This document shows positions 32,841 to 40,604 of a stretch of DNA of 64,000 nt, in pieces (the stretch's first letter is position 1; the number at the start of each line of letters is the position of its first letter). The notes under the pieces were generated by a model. It had not been told where the DNA came from, searched no databases, and saw only the letters and a list, made by a program, of their open reading frames with translations. The stretch is from BOG-933 sp037147415 (GTDB taxonomy: Bacteria; Pseudomonadota; Alphaproteobacteria; Azospirillales; Azospirillaceae). The position numbers and the translations under genes are program-made. The stretch is from the NCBI GenBank assembly GCA_037147415.1, contig JBAWVF010000002.1, positions 4,676 through 68,675 on the forward strand, written 5' to 3'.

Positions 32841-33221
32841 TTAGTGCGCCACATGCTCCGCCAGTGTTACAGTTGTTGCGGCGCCGTCGGTACGCATGAA
32901 TTTAAGGCTTTTTCTGCAATCCCGACCGGTCGGGCATGTACCTTCAACTAATAACTCATCACTATTTTTGGTCAGGTAAAATAATTTGGTATTTGCCTTA
33001 TCACCATAGGGAATGACGCCAGCCGTATATCGGTGAATTAATCCGGAATGCTCACGACAAAGTCTTTGCCCCGGCGCTACGGCGAACACATCTTCTTCGG
33101 ATACTAGAGAATACTGATCAACATAAAGAGTTGCATCAGTATGATTGTTGATACAGGCTCCCGACGCCGATGAAACCGAACCGAGCATGAGTACCGTTCC
33201 CAGCACACCGATAGCTTTCAT
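32841..33221 (-). CDS. Small secreted protein with four cysteines
   Basis: 126 residues with a signal peptide (MKAIGVLGTVLMLGSVSSASG). The mature part of about 105 residues has four Cys (ACINN, RLCREH, GTCPTG, RDCRKS) that may form two disulfides in the periplasm. No family is recognised. AGGAGG lies 6 bases before ATG 33221, fixing the start. It has its own terminator downstream and stands alone. Confidence 0.75.
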   Translation of the reverse strand: MKAIGVLGTVLMLGSVSSASGACINNHTDATLYVDQYSLVSEEDVFAVAPGQRLCREHSGLIHRYTAGVIPYGDKANTKLFYLTKNSDELLVEGTCPTGRDCRKSLKFMRTDGAATTVTLAEHVAH

Positions 33222-33621
33222 CCTTGCCTCCTTAAGTACAGAACCATGCGATACGAGCATCGCACTGAACCAAACGTTTAGTGGTCCGATTCAAATGACG
33301 GACGGAAATCACCCGTCACTTTCGGAACACCGGTTAAAACCCCGTAAGGGCATTAACTTAAGGTTAATCCCTTAGCGTGGCCCTTGTCGATTGTCATGCT
33401 GCACCGCAAACTGCGGTATTTTGTCGCACTTATGCTAATTTGACTGATCTTGGGTGCTGAACATCTGCTAAAAATATTAACAGTGGGGGTTGAATAAGCA
33501 GCGCATCTGATGCTGCTTATTCAATCAGCTTGCGTATAAATAACGAAAAATGTCCAATTCGACCTTACTACCAACGAGCTGCGACGTAGGGGCGAATGCG
33601 ATAAGGGGCGGAGCCGAATAT
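33222..33621. other. Divergent intergenic region of about 400 bases
   Basis: No gene is seen here. It must hold the promoters of the secreted protein (left) and the REC-STAS gene (right). The only strong structure is the inverted repeat at 33490-33524. An in-frame ATG at 33550 would lengthen the REC-STAS gene but has a poor ribosome site. Confidence 0.55.
33490..33524. repeat. Perfect 13-bp inverted repeat
   Basis: TTGAATAAGCAGC pairs exactly with GCTGCTTATTCAA around a 9-base spacer, 98 bases before the REC-STAS start. With no T-tract after it on the plus strand, it may be an operator or RNA hairpin; on the minus strand it is followed by CCCCCACTG, so it is not an obvious terminator there either. 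Confidence 0.7.
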
Positions 33622-34437
33622 ATGTCTCGTGGACGCATTTTAATTGCCGACGACAACAAAACCATGATTGCTTTTGTGCAATCTGCATTGGAATTACTTG
33701 GTTATTTTGAAGTCGACACCGTCGGTAACGGCTCACATGCACTCGATATGATTTTGCGCACGCCCTATGCGCTGGTCGTGCTCGATCACGAAATGCCGGG
33801 CATGAAGGGGTTGGAGATCATCCGCGCGACAGCACGGCTTCGGCAAGGAGCCGTGCCCGCAATCGTTTTGATCACCGCCACCGTTAGCCCCGAGATCGTC
33901 GAGGCTATTCAATTAGAGCGTCTTCCGGTTTCCGCCTTGATCGCCAAGCCATTCTCAATTCAAGAGTTTCAGAAGCGGATCGCAAAAATTCGGATTCAAC
34001 AAACCTCAAGCGGCACCCTCGATACTGATGAAGGGCATGTACGCCGCACGCTTTATTACGGAGAAACTCCGCGGCTGGCAATCAAAGTTATCGATACTGG
34101 CAACTTTGTCGGTGCGTTGTTTCGAGGTCGCCCGTGCAGAGAAGACGGAGCAACCATCAAATTTGCTTTCGATGCCGCCATTGCCGCTAAACCACAAATT
34201 GTTGTTGCCAATGTCTCAGAAGTAGAAAACCCGGATGAATTTTTCTTGGGATTCCTGCTGATTTTTCTTGGAACTTTTATCGATAGCGGCCGAAGGTCTT
34301 TTGCCATCCTCGGCGATAAGCCGGGCTGTAACCGATTTATTACTCTTGGATTTGACCAGCTGATTCCTTCCTATGATACCGCCGAGAAGTTCTATCTCGA
34401 AATCGGCTATGATCCAAATGCCGATAGCAAGACATAA
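33622..34437 (+). CDS. Response regulator with STAS-like output domain
   Basis: 271 residues. The receiver domain (about 1-120) has ADDNK, VVLDHEMPGMKGLEI (phospho-Asp) and IAKPFS. The C-terminal half (about 150-270) reads as a STAS-like fold (IVVANVSEVENPDEFFLGFL, then RRSFAILGDKPG). REC-STAS fusions control partner-switching or scaffold assembly. The receiver is a close paralogue of the single-domain regulator at 45438-45854. It may act with the STAS-like proteins at 10.5-11.8 kb (inference). ATG 33622 has GGAG upstream; ATG 33550 is an alternative. Confidence 0.78.
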   Translation: MSRGRILIADDNKTMIAFVQSALELLGYFEVDTVGNGSHALDMILRTPYALVVLDHEMPGMKGLEIIRATARLRQGAVPAIVLITATVSPEIVEAIQLERLPVSALIAKPFSIQEFQKRIAKIRIQQTSSGTLDTDEGHVRRTLYYGETPRLAIKVIDTGNFVGALFRGRPCREDGATIKFAFDAAIAAKPQIVVANVSEVENPDEFFLGFLLIFLGTFIDSGRRSFAILGDKPGCNRFITLGFDQLIPSYDTAEKFYLEIGYDPNADSKT

Positions 34438-34556
34438 CCATCAATCACATTCAAGACTTGCTGCTGCTGCACACTCTGTGCTTATTTAGATGGTAGCGTT
34501 GGACGTGCAGCGAAATCCCTCGCGGCAGCCTGGCGAAAAATGAAGGTCGGGCCGCG

Positions 34557-35045
34557 ATGTCAAACCTCAGTGCGAGCGCTTTCAAGGCACTGTTCGACAG
34601 TCATGTCTTAGACATCTGCGACAATTTGCGAAAGCTGGATGATGACGGCACCAGCTTTATCGGCGTTAGTGCCAACCAGGAACATCACGAGGTCATTGTC
34701 GACAAATACAATGGATTTATAAAGTGCTTACGCGACCCGAAGCAGGTCGATGAAAGGCCGAATAAATTTAGAGAACTCGTGTCATATATTACGCTTCATT
34801 TTATTTTTGAAAACAAGTATATGGCTATGCTTAATTATCCCGACTATGAGAAGCATAAAACTCAGCACAAGAATTTTATCGATAACATTAACGGCTATAA
34901 CTATAAGATTCGCAGTGGGGAATCCACCGTTGACGACATGGTCTTGTATATCGGTCATTGGCTAATCGGCCATGTCCTGATTACAGACAAGCAGTTCAGC
35001 GACTTCGAGGCGACCCACCCCGATGCCGCTGCACACCGAACCTGA
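34557..35045 (+). CDS. Bacteriohemerythrin with complete di-iron site
   Basis: 162 residues. All seven ligands of the hemerythrin di-iron centre are present: His44, His81, Glu85, His100, His104, His139 and Asp144, in the order QEHHEV, LHFIFE, EKHKTQH and GHVLITD. It should bind oxygen reversibly and could deliver it, buffer it, or sense it; hemerythrins are numerous in magnetotactic bacteria. It is a single soluble domain with a short tail. It contrasts with the degenerate copy at 20121-20699. Confidence 0.92.
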   Translation: MSNLSASAFKALFDSHVLDICDNLRKLDDDGTSFIGVSANQEHHEVIVDKYNGFIKCLRDPKQVDERPNKFRELVSYITLHFIFENKYMAMLNYPDYEKHKTQHKNFIDNINGYNYKIRSGESTVDDMVLYIGHWLIGHVLITDKQFSDFEATHPDAAAHRT

Positions 35046-35068
35046 ACTCGCGCCGTCATTAACGTCAT

Positions 35069-35503
35069 TTATTGTGGTTTCGCTCGGGCAAACGGCTGAT
35101 AAACTTTGTCTGTAGTCGTCAATTTGTAGTGTTCGATCAGCCAGAGCAGGCGCTTTTCGGTTTGGGTTTGCAGACACTCCGCCAAGCCGGGCCCGGGCCG
35201 ACCGACATGCAGATGCTCGGCACAGGCTTTGTCGCGCTGACGAATCCAGGCTCGCTGGTTCTTATGCAAGCGGCCATTCAGATTTACCCCCGGTAGCGCG
35301 CGGGCATCGCGATAGGCGTAACCCATGGCGCAATCGGCGGTCATCAACTCGATTTTCGTGCAGATCGTGCGGGATATTGCATCATCGGCCAACGCACAGC
35401 TGTACGAAGGGCGATAGCGGCACTCCCCGCCTTGCACGTTTTGGCTGGCCGATGCCGGGGCCGCGCCCATCATCACCGCTATGATCAAAAGGATAAGTCT
35501 CAT
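35069..35503 (-). CDS. Secreted LprI/DUF1311-like protein
   Basis: 144 residues with a signal peptide (MRLILLIIAVMMGAAPASAS). The mature part has the Cys-rich LprI pattern: SCALADDAISRTICTKIEL ... YRDARALPG ... KNQRAWIRQRDKAC ... AECLQTQTEKRL. LprI of Mycobacterium inhibits lysozyme; the wider family is uncharacterised. It is probably periplasmic. It converges on the hemerythrin gene and diverges from 35659. Confidence 0.78.
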   Translation of the reverse strand: MRLILLIIAVMMGAAPASASQNVQGGECRYRPSYSCALADDAISRTICTKIELMTADCAMGYAYRDARALPGVNLNGRLHKNQRAWIRQRDKACAEHLHVGRPGPGLAECLQTQTEKRLLWLIEHYKLTTTDKVYQPFARAKPQ

Positions 35504-35658
35504 GGTTTTGAACGCTCCCGTGCCTGCCCGATAATGCCGCTATTGCTTTCGGATCACAAGCGGCAACCAACCTGGTCCCAGGCGACGCAAACCGCTGTGC
35601 CCTTATTAAAACTCCTGTATTCTTCGCGTGTGCACAAATACCGCCGAAAGGGCGAGCC

Positions 35659-36438
35659 ATGGATGCGGCAATCCTGATTTTCGCATGGTTCTGGACGGGT
35701 CAGGCGCCGGCCGGAATGCAGGTTCCGTTTCCATCGATGGCATCCTGTCAAGAAGCGCGGCAAAACCTGTTCGATGACCGCAAACGCGCGCTGGGGGAAG
35801 CCGGCGGTGCCGGGCATCGTGTTCCGCAGCTTTCGGCAACCTGTGTGGCCGCAGCACCCCCGGCCGTCCTCCCCGCCCTCAAAGCAAGCGAGCCCGCATC
35901 TCAACCATCTCCGGTTGCTACGCCTCCGGCCGCAGCGCCCGCCCAACAGCCAGTAACACCGGCCGGTTTGGAATGGTTAGTTAGTCGGCCGGTTAATTTA
36001 CTCGATTGGGGCCTGCAAAAAGCGGTCAATACGATAGAAGCCGTTCATGCAATCAAAGTAATTTATCAAGTTAACGGGGCGGCCGCCGAAGACTTTGTTA
36101 ATGTTGATTTTTCTCTGTCTGAAGCCGGGCACCTTAAATACACGATTCAAGGCGCTGTGACCGCTCGATTACCGGAAATGGTTAATGAAACTTATTGTAT
36201 CGCCGCGGTGAAAGCTTGGCGAGAGGCCGTGCTGAAAATCAATGGTGACAACCCGTTAGCTTCAATAGAAGACTGGTTTATCCGGGCTGATCGCAACCCG
36301 GCAGAGCGTCCGCCTAACCTGGCCGAAAGTATTGCCGCTGGTTTCGACTTTAAGATGACGATCAATGGCCTGGGACAACAGCCCGGCTTGAGTTGCCAGA
36401 CCGCCTTTGTCGAGGAGCCGACCGCACCCGCGAAATAA
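35659..36438 (+). CDS. Hypothetical protein, possibly exported, Pro/Ala linker
   Basis: 259 residues. A hydrophobic N terminus (DAAILIFAWFW) could be a signal or anchor. A Cys-containing segment (ASCQEARQNLF ... SATCVAAA), a Pro/Ala linker (about 75-105) and a folded C-terminal domain with two Cys follow (ETYCIAAVKAW, GLSCQTAF). The domain is not recognised. It is upstream of the vWA-PP2C-kinase triad by about 100 bases on the same strand, so it may belong to that operon. Confidence 0.6.
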   Translation: MDAAILIFAWFWTGQAPAGMQVPFPSMASCQEARQNLFDDRKRALGEAGGAGHRVPQLSATCVAAAPPAVLPALKASEPASQPSPVATPPAAAPAQQPVTPAGLEWLVSRPVNLLDWGLQKAVNTIEAVHAIKVIYQVNGAAAEDFVNVDFSLSEAGHLKYTIQGAVTARLPEMVNETYCIAAVKAWREAVLKINGDNPLASIEDWFIRADRNPAERPPNLAESIAAGFDFKMTINGLGQQPGLSCQTAFVEEPTAPAK

Positions 36439-36539
36439 CCGGCACTAAAGCCACGCTTCCATTTACTAATTCCGATGATATGATCCGGCATACCTCGCAG
36501 CGGGGCCGCGGGGATCGGTACAGTGAGCGGAGGAAACCG

Positions 36540-37448
36540 GTGAGCTATTCTCAGGAAATCAGCCGTGATCGTCGTGGCGCATTCTTATTTCTGGTCGATC
36601 AATCGCGCTCGATGGACAAAGAATTCAGCCGTGACGAAGCGGGAAACACCATAAATCGTGCAACCGTTGTCGCCGATGCATTGAATTCCACGCTGGAAGA
36701 GCTGGTTAACCGCTGCATGCGTGATGAAGGCGTGCGTGATTATTTCGATATCGGCATCATCGGCTACGGCCGGACTCATCGCCCTGAATTTTGTTGGCGC
36801 AAGGGATTGGCCGGACACCGCTTGGTCTCTATTTCCGAAGTCGCGGCCAACGCAGAGATTGAAGAACGCGAAATTACCACCGTCGTTCGCGGTCAACAAG
36901 TCACCGAGCAGGTGACCGCATCGCGTTGGATCGAGCCGGTTGCCGGTGAAAGCACGCCGATGAATGCAGCTTTCCGGTTGGCAATCGCGACCCTTGAAGA
37001 ATGGATATATAAGCATCCGACCTCATTTCCGCCAATGGTGATCAATATTACCGATGGTATGGCGAACGATGTCAGTTCCGAAGATGAACTGTTATCAACG
37101 GCTCAGCGTTTGACCGCGCTTAAGACTTCGGATGGCAATGCTCTGCTGATCAATTGCCATATTTCCGGAGGAAATGAAGCGCCGGTTCTATTCCCCTGGA
37201 ACCCGATGCAGTTGCCGCGCGACCCATATGCAAAGCTATTATTTGATATGTCGAGCGAACTGTCGCAACGTCACCGCGCGATTATCTGCGAGATATTCGA
37301 ACGCGATCTCGAGTCGACACCGACCGTTCGCGGTCTGGCGTTCAATGCCGACGCGGTAGCTCTGGTTAAATTACTTGATATCGGCACCCGTCAAGCTTTC
37401 ACCTTCGCGCCGCCGCCCGAGCCGGCCCGCGCGACGCGGCGCGGCTGA
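36540..37448 (+). CDS. TerY-like von Willebrand factor A protein
   Basis: 302 residues, soluble vWA domain with a complete metal-ion-dependent adhesion site: DQSRS at residues 20-24, a threonine in GESTPMNAA, and an aspartate in ITDGMAND. GTG 36540 is preceded by GGAGG at 7 bases; earlier starts have no ribosome site. With the next two genes it forms a vWA-PP2C-kinase triad of the TerY-P type, associated with tellurite/stress or defence-like modules. The vWA protein would bind metal and a partner protein under phosphorylation control (inference). No other ter genes (TerB, TerC, TerD) are present. Confidence 0.83.
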   Translation: MSYSQEISRDRRGAFLFLVDQSRSMDKEFSRDEAGNTINRATVVADALNSTLEELVNRCMRDEGVRDYFDIGIIGYGRTHRPEFCWRKGLAGHRLVSISEVAANAEIEEREITTVVRGQQVTEQVTASRWIEPVAGESTPMNAAFRLAIATLEEWIYKHPTSFPPMVINITDGMANDVSSEDELLSTAQRLTALKTSDGNALLINCHISGGNEAPVLFPWNPMQLPRDPYAKLLFDMSSELSQRHRAIICEIFERDLESTPTVRGLAFNADAVALVKLLDIGTRQAFTFAPPPEPARATRRG

Positions 37449-37454
37449 CGCCGG

Positions 37455-38723
37455 ATGTCCGAAGAACCGGAAAATCCGGAAGAGCCGGAGGAACTGTCCG
37501 CGGCTCTAAGCCGTGAGGTGGCGGAGTTGGTCGAGCAGCGCCACGCGTTGCTGACCGAAATTGCGGCGCTCCGCCGCACCCGGCAAGACTTGGCCGAAGC
37601 GATCGCCACGGCGGAGTCACGTCACGCTAGGGTAGCGGAACAAACCTTAGAGGCCCGTGAACGGAGACAAAGCCTTGCCGGAGAGGTAATGGCGCTGTGC
37701 GGTGAACGAGCAACACTTATCGAACGTGTATCGGCGCTGCGAATTGCGGCAATCGAATTGGAATCAGGCCAATTGACCACAATTCCGCTGCCTCCGTTGG
37801 CCATGATCACTCCGGCCGGCCCGGAACCGATTGCTACGCCGCTCCTCAAACCTGAGCCGCCTCGGGATTCACCCGTTCCGGATGAAGATAATAACGAGTG
37901 GACTGTATTATCAACGGTATCCGGCCGTGCGGGCGCGCGCTGGTTAGCCCGTGCTTGTTCCGTGGTTAAGCCGCGCAATGATCACTATGAAATTGGCCAA
38001 AACATTGTGGTTCGCCAGAATGAAGACCGATTCAGACTGTCCTCGACCGCAACCGCTATCGTGGCGGCGGTGGCCGACGGCGCCGGTTCATCGGGACTTT
38101 TTTGCGGTCCGTGGGCACAGGAGTTGGTCGGGCGATTGCCGGCCGCGCCAATCGAAGATATCGACGCGTTAAATCAATGGCTTGATTGCTTTTGTCTCGA
38201 CTTTCGTAAGACCATGGCCGCCCGGTGCAAGGCCGACCCGCCGAAACACAGTAAATTCGTGCGCGAAGGTTCCTGTGCCACTTTGACCGCCTGCTGGTTG
38301 ACTGTGGAAGACCAGGGTTTGACTTTACGTTGGCTCGGCTATGGCGACAGCCCATTATTAGTGCTTGATCGCCGTAAAAAAGAGCCCGAAATAATGATTT
38401 CACACCCGCCCGATCTTGCTGCCTTCGAGCGAGATCCGTATTTACTCAACTGGCAAGCCATGCCGGACGCAAGGCGACTGAATACCGGTAAATTGGACCT
38501 GCCCGCCCGAGCATCCGTTATTTTGGCAACCGATGGCATTGGAAAATATCTGATGCGCAGCCTGTTGGTGGACCGCAGCGGCGCCACGATTGCTGAAACC
38601 CGCAACCATCTTGACAGCGACACGAGTTTTTCCGCCTTGGTCGCCGCGCGCTGCGAAGACGGCGTGCTTGCCAATGATGATTCAACCGTGATCATGATAG
38701 AAATCGAGCAGGATGTGCCATGA
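37455..38723 (+). CDS. PP2C-type protein phosphatase with N-terminal coiled coil
   Basis: 422 residues. Residues about 8-100 are a charged coiled coil; 145-420 form a PP2C-like phosphatase with RQNEDRF, VADGAGSS, WLGYGDSPLLV and ANDDSTV, including the metal-binding aspartates. It would remove phosphate from targets of the kinase encoded next. The gap to the vWA gene is 6 bases and the stop overlaps the kinase start (ATGA). Classic TerY-P phosphatases are shorter; the coiled coil suggests oligomerisation or a tethered partner. Confidence 0.85.
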   Translation: MSEEPENPEEPEELSAALSREVAELVEQRHALLTEIAALRRTRQDLAEAIATAESRHARVAEQTLEARERRQSLAGEVMALCGERATLIERVSALRIAAIELESGQLTTIPLPPLAMITPAGPEPIATPLLKPEPPRDSPVPDEDNNEWTVLSTVSGRAGARWLARACSVVKPRNDHYEIGQNIVVRQNEDRFRLSSTATAIVAAVADGAGSSGLFCGPWAQELVGRLPAAPIEDIDALNQWLDCFCLDFRKTMAARCKADPPKHSKFVREGSCATLTACWLTVEDQGLTLRWLGYGDSPLLVLDRRKKEPEIMISHPPDLAAFERDPYLLNWQAMPDARRLNTGKLDLPARASVILATDGIGKYLMRSLLVDRSGATIAETRNHLDSDTSFSALVAARCEDGVLANDDSTVIMIEIEQDVP

Positions 38724-39700
38724 CCCTTCCTCTGATTGCCGATTACAAGACCGCGGTTGCGAACGCCAAGATCAGGTTTGCAACACTGAAGGTTACGCCT
38801 CAACTTGATGCGCAGCGTCACCCGCGTTTTTTGGCCGGTAACTTTGCCGGCGTGTTTAAGGTCTGCAATGCCGATGGTGCCATGCTCGCGGTCAAATGCT
38901 TTACCAGGGATATGCCCGACCTGGAAAAACGTTATCGGGCTTTGACTAAGTTCTCTAAGACAGCTAACGCGTCTTATCTGGTTGATTTGGAGTATCTGCC
39001 AACCGAACTTTACGTCACGTCTTCAATTGCCGCAGCCGGTGATTACGCAGCCGTAGTCATGCCCTGGTTGGAAGGCACCACAATCGGGGTTGCGACCGAG
39101 ACACTGTGCCGCCGTGAAAACCGCCGGGCGTTGGCGGCCCTGACCCGGGCTTGGGCCAAGCTGTGCTATAATATGCTGCAACGCGGGATCGCACATGGCG
39201 ACCTGAAGCATGACAATATTATTATTACACCCGACAGCAAGCTGAAGTTAATCGACTATGACTCGATGTACCTGCCCGAGTTAAAGGGCCTGCCCTCGAC
39301 CTTGCTCGGCGGGATCAACTGGCAACATCCGTTACGGCACGGTAATCATTTTGATGAAACCATCGATCATTTTTCAATTTTAGTTATGTTACTGTCCTTG
39401 CGCGCCTTGACCTTTGAGCCGGGTTTACTCGAGACTTATACGAATGGTGAGAACCTGATCCTGACGCGAGATGATTTCCAAGCTCCCGACTCATCTGCTT
39501 TACTAAAGCGTTTATCGGTTAGTGCGGATTATTACGTCCGTGACTGGACACGCGAACTGATCAAATCCTGCAAATCAAGCTCTATCCGAATCTCCGGTCT
39601 AAAAGATATGGTTGCCGCTGCCACAAAACTTGATGAAACGGCAAAGGATGCCGGAACAAAGCCGCTGTTTAAATTCTTCGGTCTTGCCGCCGGGCGCTAA
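38720..39700 (+). CDS. Atypical Ser/Thr protein kinase of a TerY-P triad
   Basis: 326 residues. The kinase core is intact: Lys59 (AVKCF), catalytic HGDLKHDN (His159, Asp161) and metal-binding IDYD (Asp179, a DFG variant). DSMYLPELKG and INWQHPLR after it are the special features of TerY-P/HipA-like kinases rather than Hanks-type PknB. There is no membrane helix. It is translationally coupled to the phosphatase. The FHA-domain protein at 51458 might read its phospho-threonines, but this is speculation. Confidence 0.85.
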   Translation: MTLPLIADYKTAVANAKIRFATLKVTPQLDAQRHPRFLAGNFAGVFKVCNADGAMLAVKCFTRDMPDLEKRYRALTKFSKTANASYLVDLEYLPTELYVTSSIAAAGDYAAVVMPWLEGTTIGVATETLCRRENRRALAALTRAWAKLCYNMLQRGIAHGDLKHDNIIITPDSKLKLIDYDSMYLPELKGLPSTLLGGINWQHPLRHGNHFDETIDHFSILVMLLSLRALTFEPGLLETYTNGENLILTRDDFQAPDSSALLKRLSVSADYYVRDWTRELIKSCKSSSIRISGLKDMVAAATKLDETAKDAGTKPLFKFFGLAAGR

Positions 39701-39720
39701 ACGCTCCAATTCATTGCAAA

Positions 39721-39735
39721 TGACAATAATTCTCA
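39721..39735. promoter_or_regulatory. Fur-box-like site before mms6-mmsF
   Basis: TGACAATAATTCTCA, a 7-1-7 inverted repeat, differs from TGATAATnATTATCA at one position in each half. It is centred 147 bases before the mms6-like start and about 42 bases before the -35 box. A fur gene is at 13069-13515. Position upstream of the -35 would fit activation or a second promoter better than simple repression. Confidence 0.65.
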
Positions 39736-39769
39736 ATAGCCTATCATTCGAATATGCCAGAATGTTGTC

Positions 39770-39798
39770 TTGTTGAGCCGCAATGACTCGGGTATAGT
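39770..39798 (+). promoter_or_regulatory. Promoter of mms6-mmsF
   Basis: TTGTTG and TATAGT separated by 17 bases, 77 bases before the start of the Mms6-like gene. The -10 box is a 5 of 6 match to TATAAT. Confidence 0.55.
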
Positions 39799-39874
39799 TC
39801 GGGCTCTGTCCTTTCCCGAGCGGTGACCGCTGAAGGCCCCCGGGAGGTGTGAACCGATCGAAGGGGATTAAAGA

Positions 39875-40207
39875 ATGGCTGTTCCGCTACTCGGACTTGA
39901 ACAAGAAGCTGCAACACAGGCTGCCATGGCAAAGGTTGCCGGCGGGACTGCCGGAGCGGCCGTGGTTGCTATGCCCGCGGCCTCTTCCGGTGCGCAAGCC
40001 GTCGCCGCAAGCGGCACGATCTGGAGTGGCAAGGGCCTGAGCCTCGGCCTCGGTCTCGGTCTCGGCGCCTGGGGGCCGGTGCTAGTGGTTGCCGCAGGTG
40101 CCGCTGCGACCTATGCTTATTTAGAATATCGCCGCCGCCAGCTCGGCTCCGACGAGGAGATTGAGCAAAGCGAGCAGGACGAAGGCTTCTATCCGGCGCA
40201 GGGGTAA
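39875..40207 (+). CDS. mms6: Mms6-like magnetite crystal-shaping protein
   Basis: 110 residues, the best Mms6 candidate of the three family members. SGTIWSGKGLSLGLGLGLGA (about residues 48-67) followed by WGP, a membrane segment and the acidic tail DEEIEQSEQDEGF match Mms6, which binds iron at its C terminus and controls crystal size and shape. AAGGGG lies 9 bases before ATG. It is followed after 5 bases by an MmsF/MamF gene, as in the mms6-mmsF operon of Magnetospirillum. A Fur-like site is upstream. Confidence 0.88.
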   Translation: MAVPLLGLEQEAATQAAMAKVAGGTAGAAVVAMPAASSGAQAVAASGTIWSGKGLSLGLGLGLGAWGPVLVVAAGAAATYAYLEYRRRQLGSDEEIEQSEQDEGFYPAQG

Positions 40208-40212
40208 ATCCG

Positions 40213-40506
40213 ATGATTACACGTACACAATTGATGGCTGCCCTGAGTTATCTCGGAATACTATGCTTTGTACCGTTGCTGTTCGGCCGCAACGACCCCT
40301 TCGTCCATTTCCATTCCCGGCAGGGTCTGGTGATTTGGATTTGGGGTGTCATCGCTCTCTTCATGTTCCCTTTGCCGTTCGGCCGCTTTCTTTTTAGTTT
40401 TTCCTCAACCGTAATCCTGGTGTTTTCAGTGATCGGGTTGATTTCGGTTGCCCTCGGGCGGACATGGCGCCTGCCGCTGGTCAACGAGATGGCGGAAAAG
40501 CTCTAA
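40213..40506 (+). CDS. mmsF: MmsF/MamF-family magnetosome membrane protein
   Basis: 97 residues, three membrane helices. The family pattern is clear: MAALSYLGILCFVPLL, then DPFVHFHSRQGLVIWIW, and GRTWRLPLV near the C terminus. MmsF is a DUF4870-like membrane protein that sets magnetite crystal size and shape. The short N terminus differs from longer MamF forms. It is co-transcribed with mms6 and ends in a strong terminator. Confidence 0.9.
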   Translation: MITRTQLMAALSYLGILCFVPLLFGRNDPFVHFHSRQGLVIWIWGVIALFMFPLPFGRFLFSFSSTVILVFSVIGLISVALGRTWRLPLVNEMAEKL

Positions 40507-40526
40507 CTCCGACGTTGCAAAAGAAT

Positions 40527-40561
40527 AGCCGGGTCGGCACTGTCGACCCGGCTTTATTTTT
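40527..40561 (+). terminator. Intrinsic terminator of mms6-mmsF
   Basis: A perfect 10-bp GC-rich stem, AGCCGGGTCG with CGACCCGGCT around a 7-base loop, followed by TTATTTTT. It lies 20 bases after the mmsF stop. Confidence 0.9.
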
Positions 40562-40604
40562 ACCCGGATTTTGCAGTCATCATCGAACCGATGCGCCGCA
40601 CATC

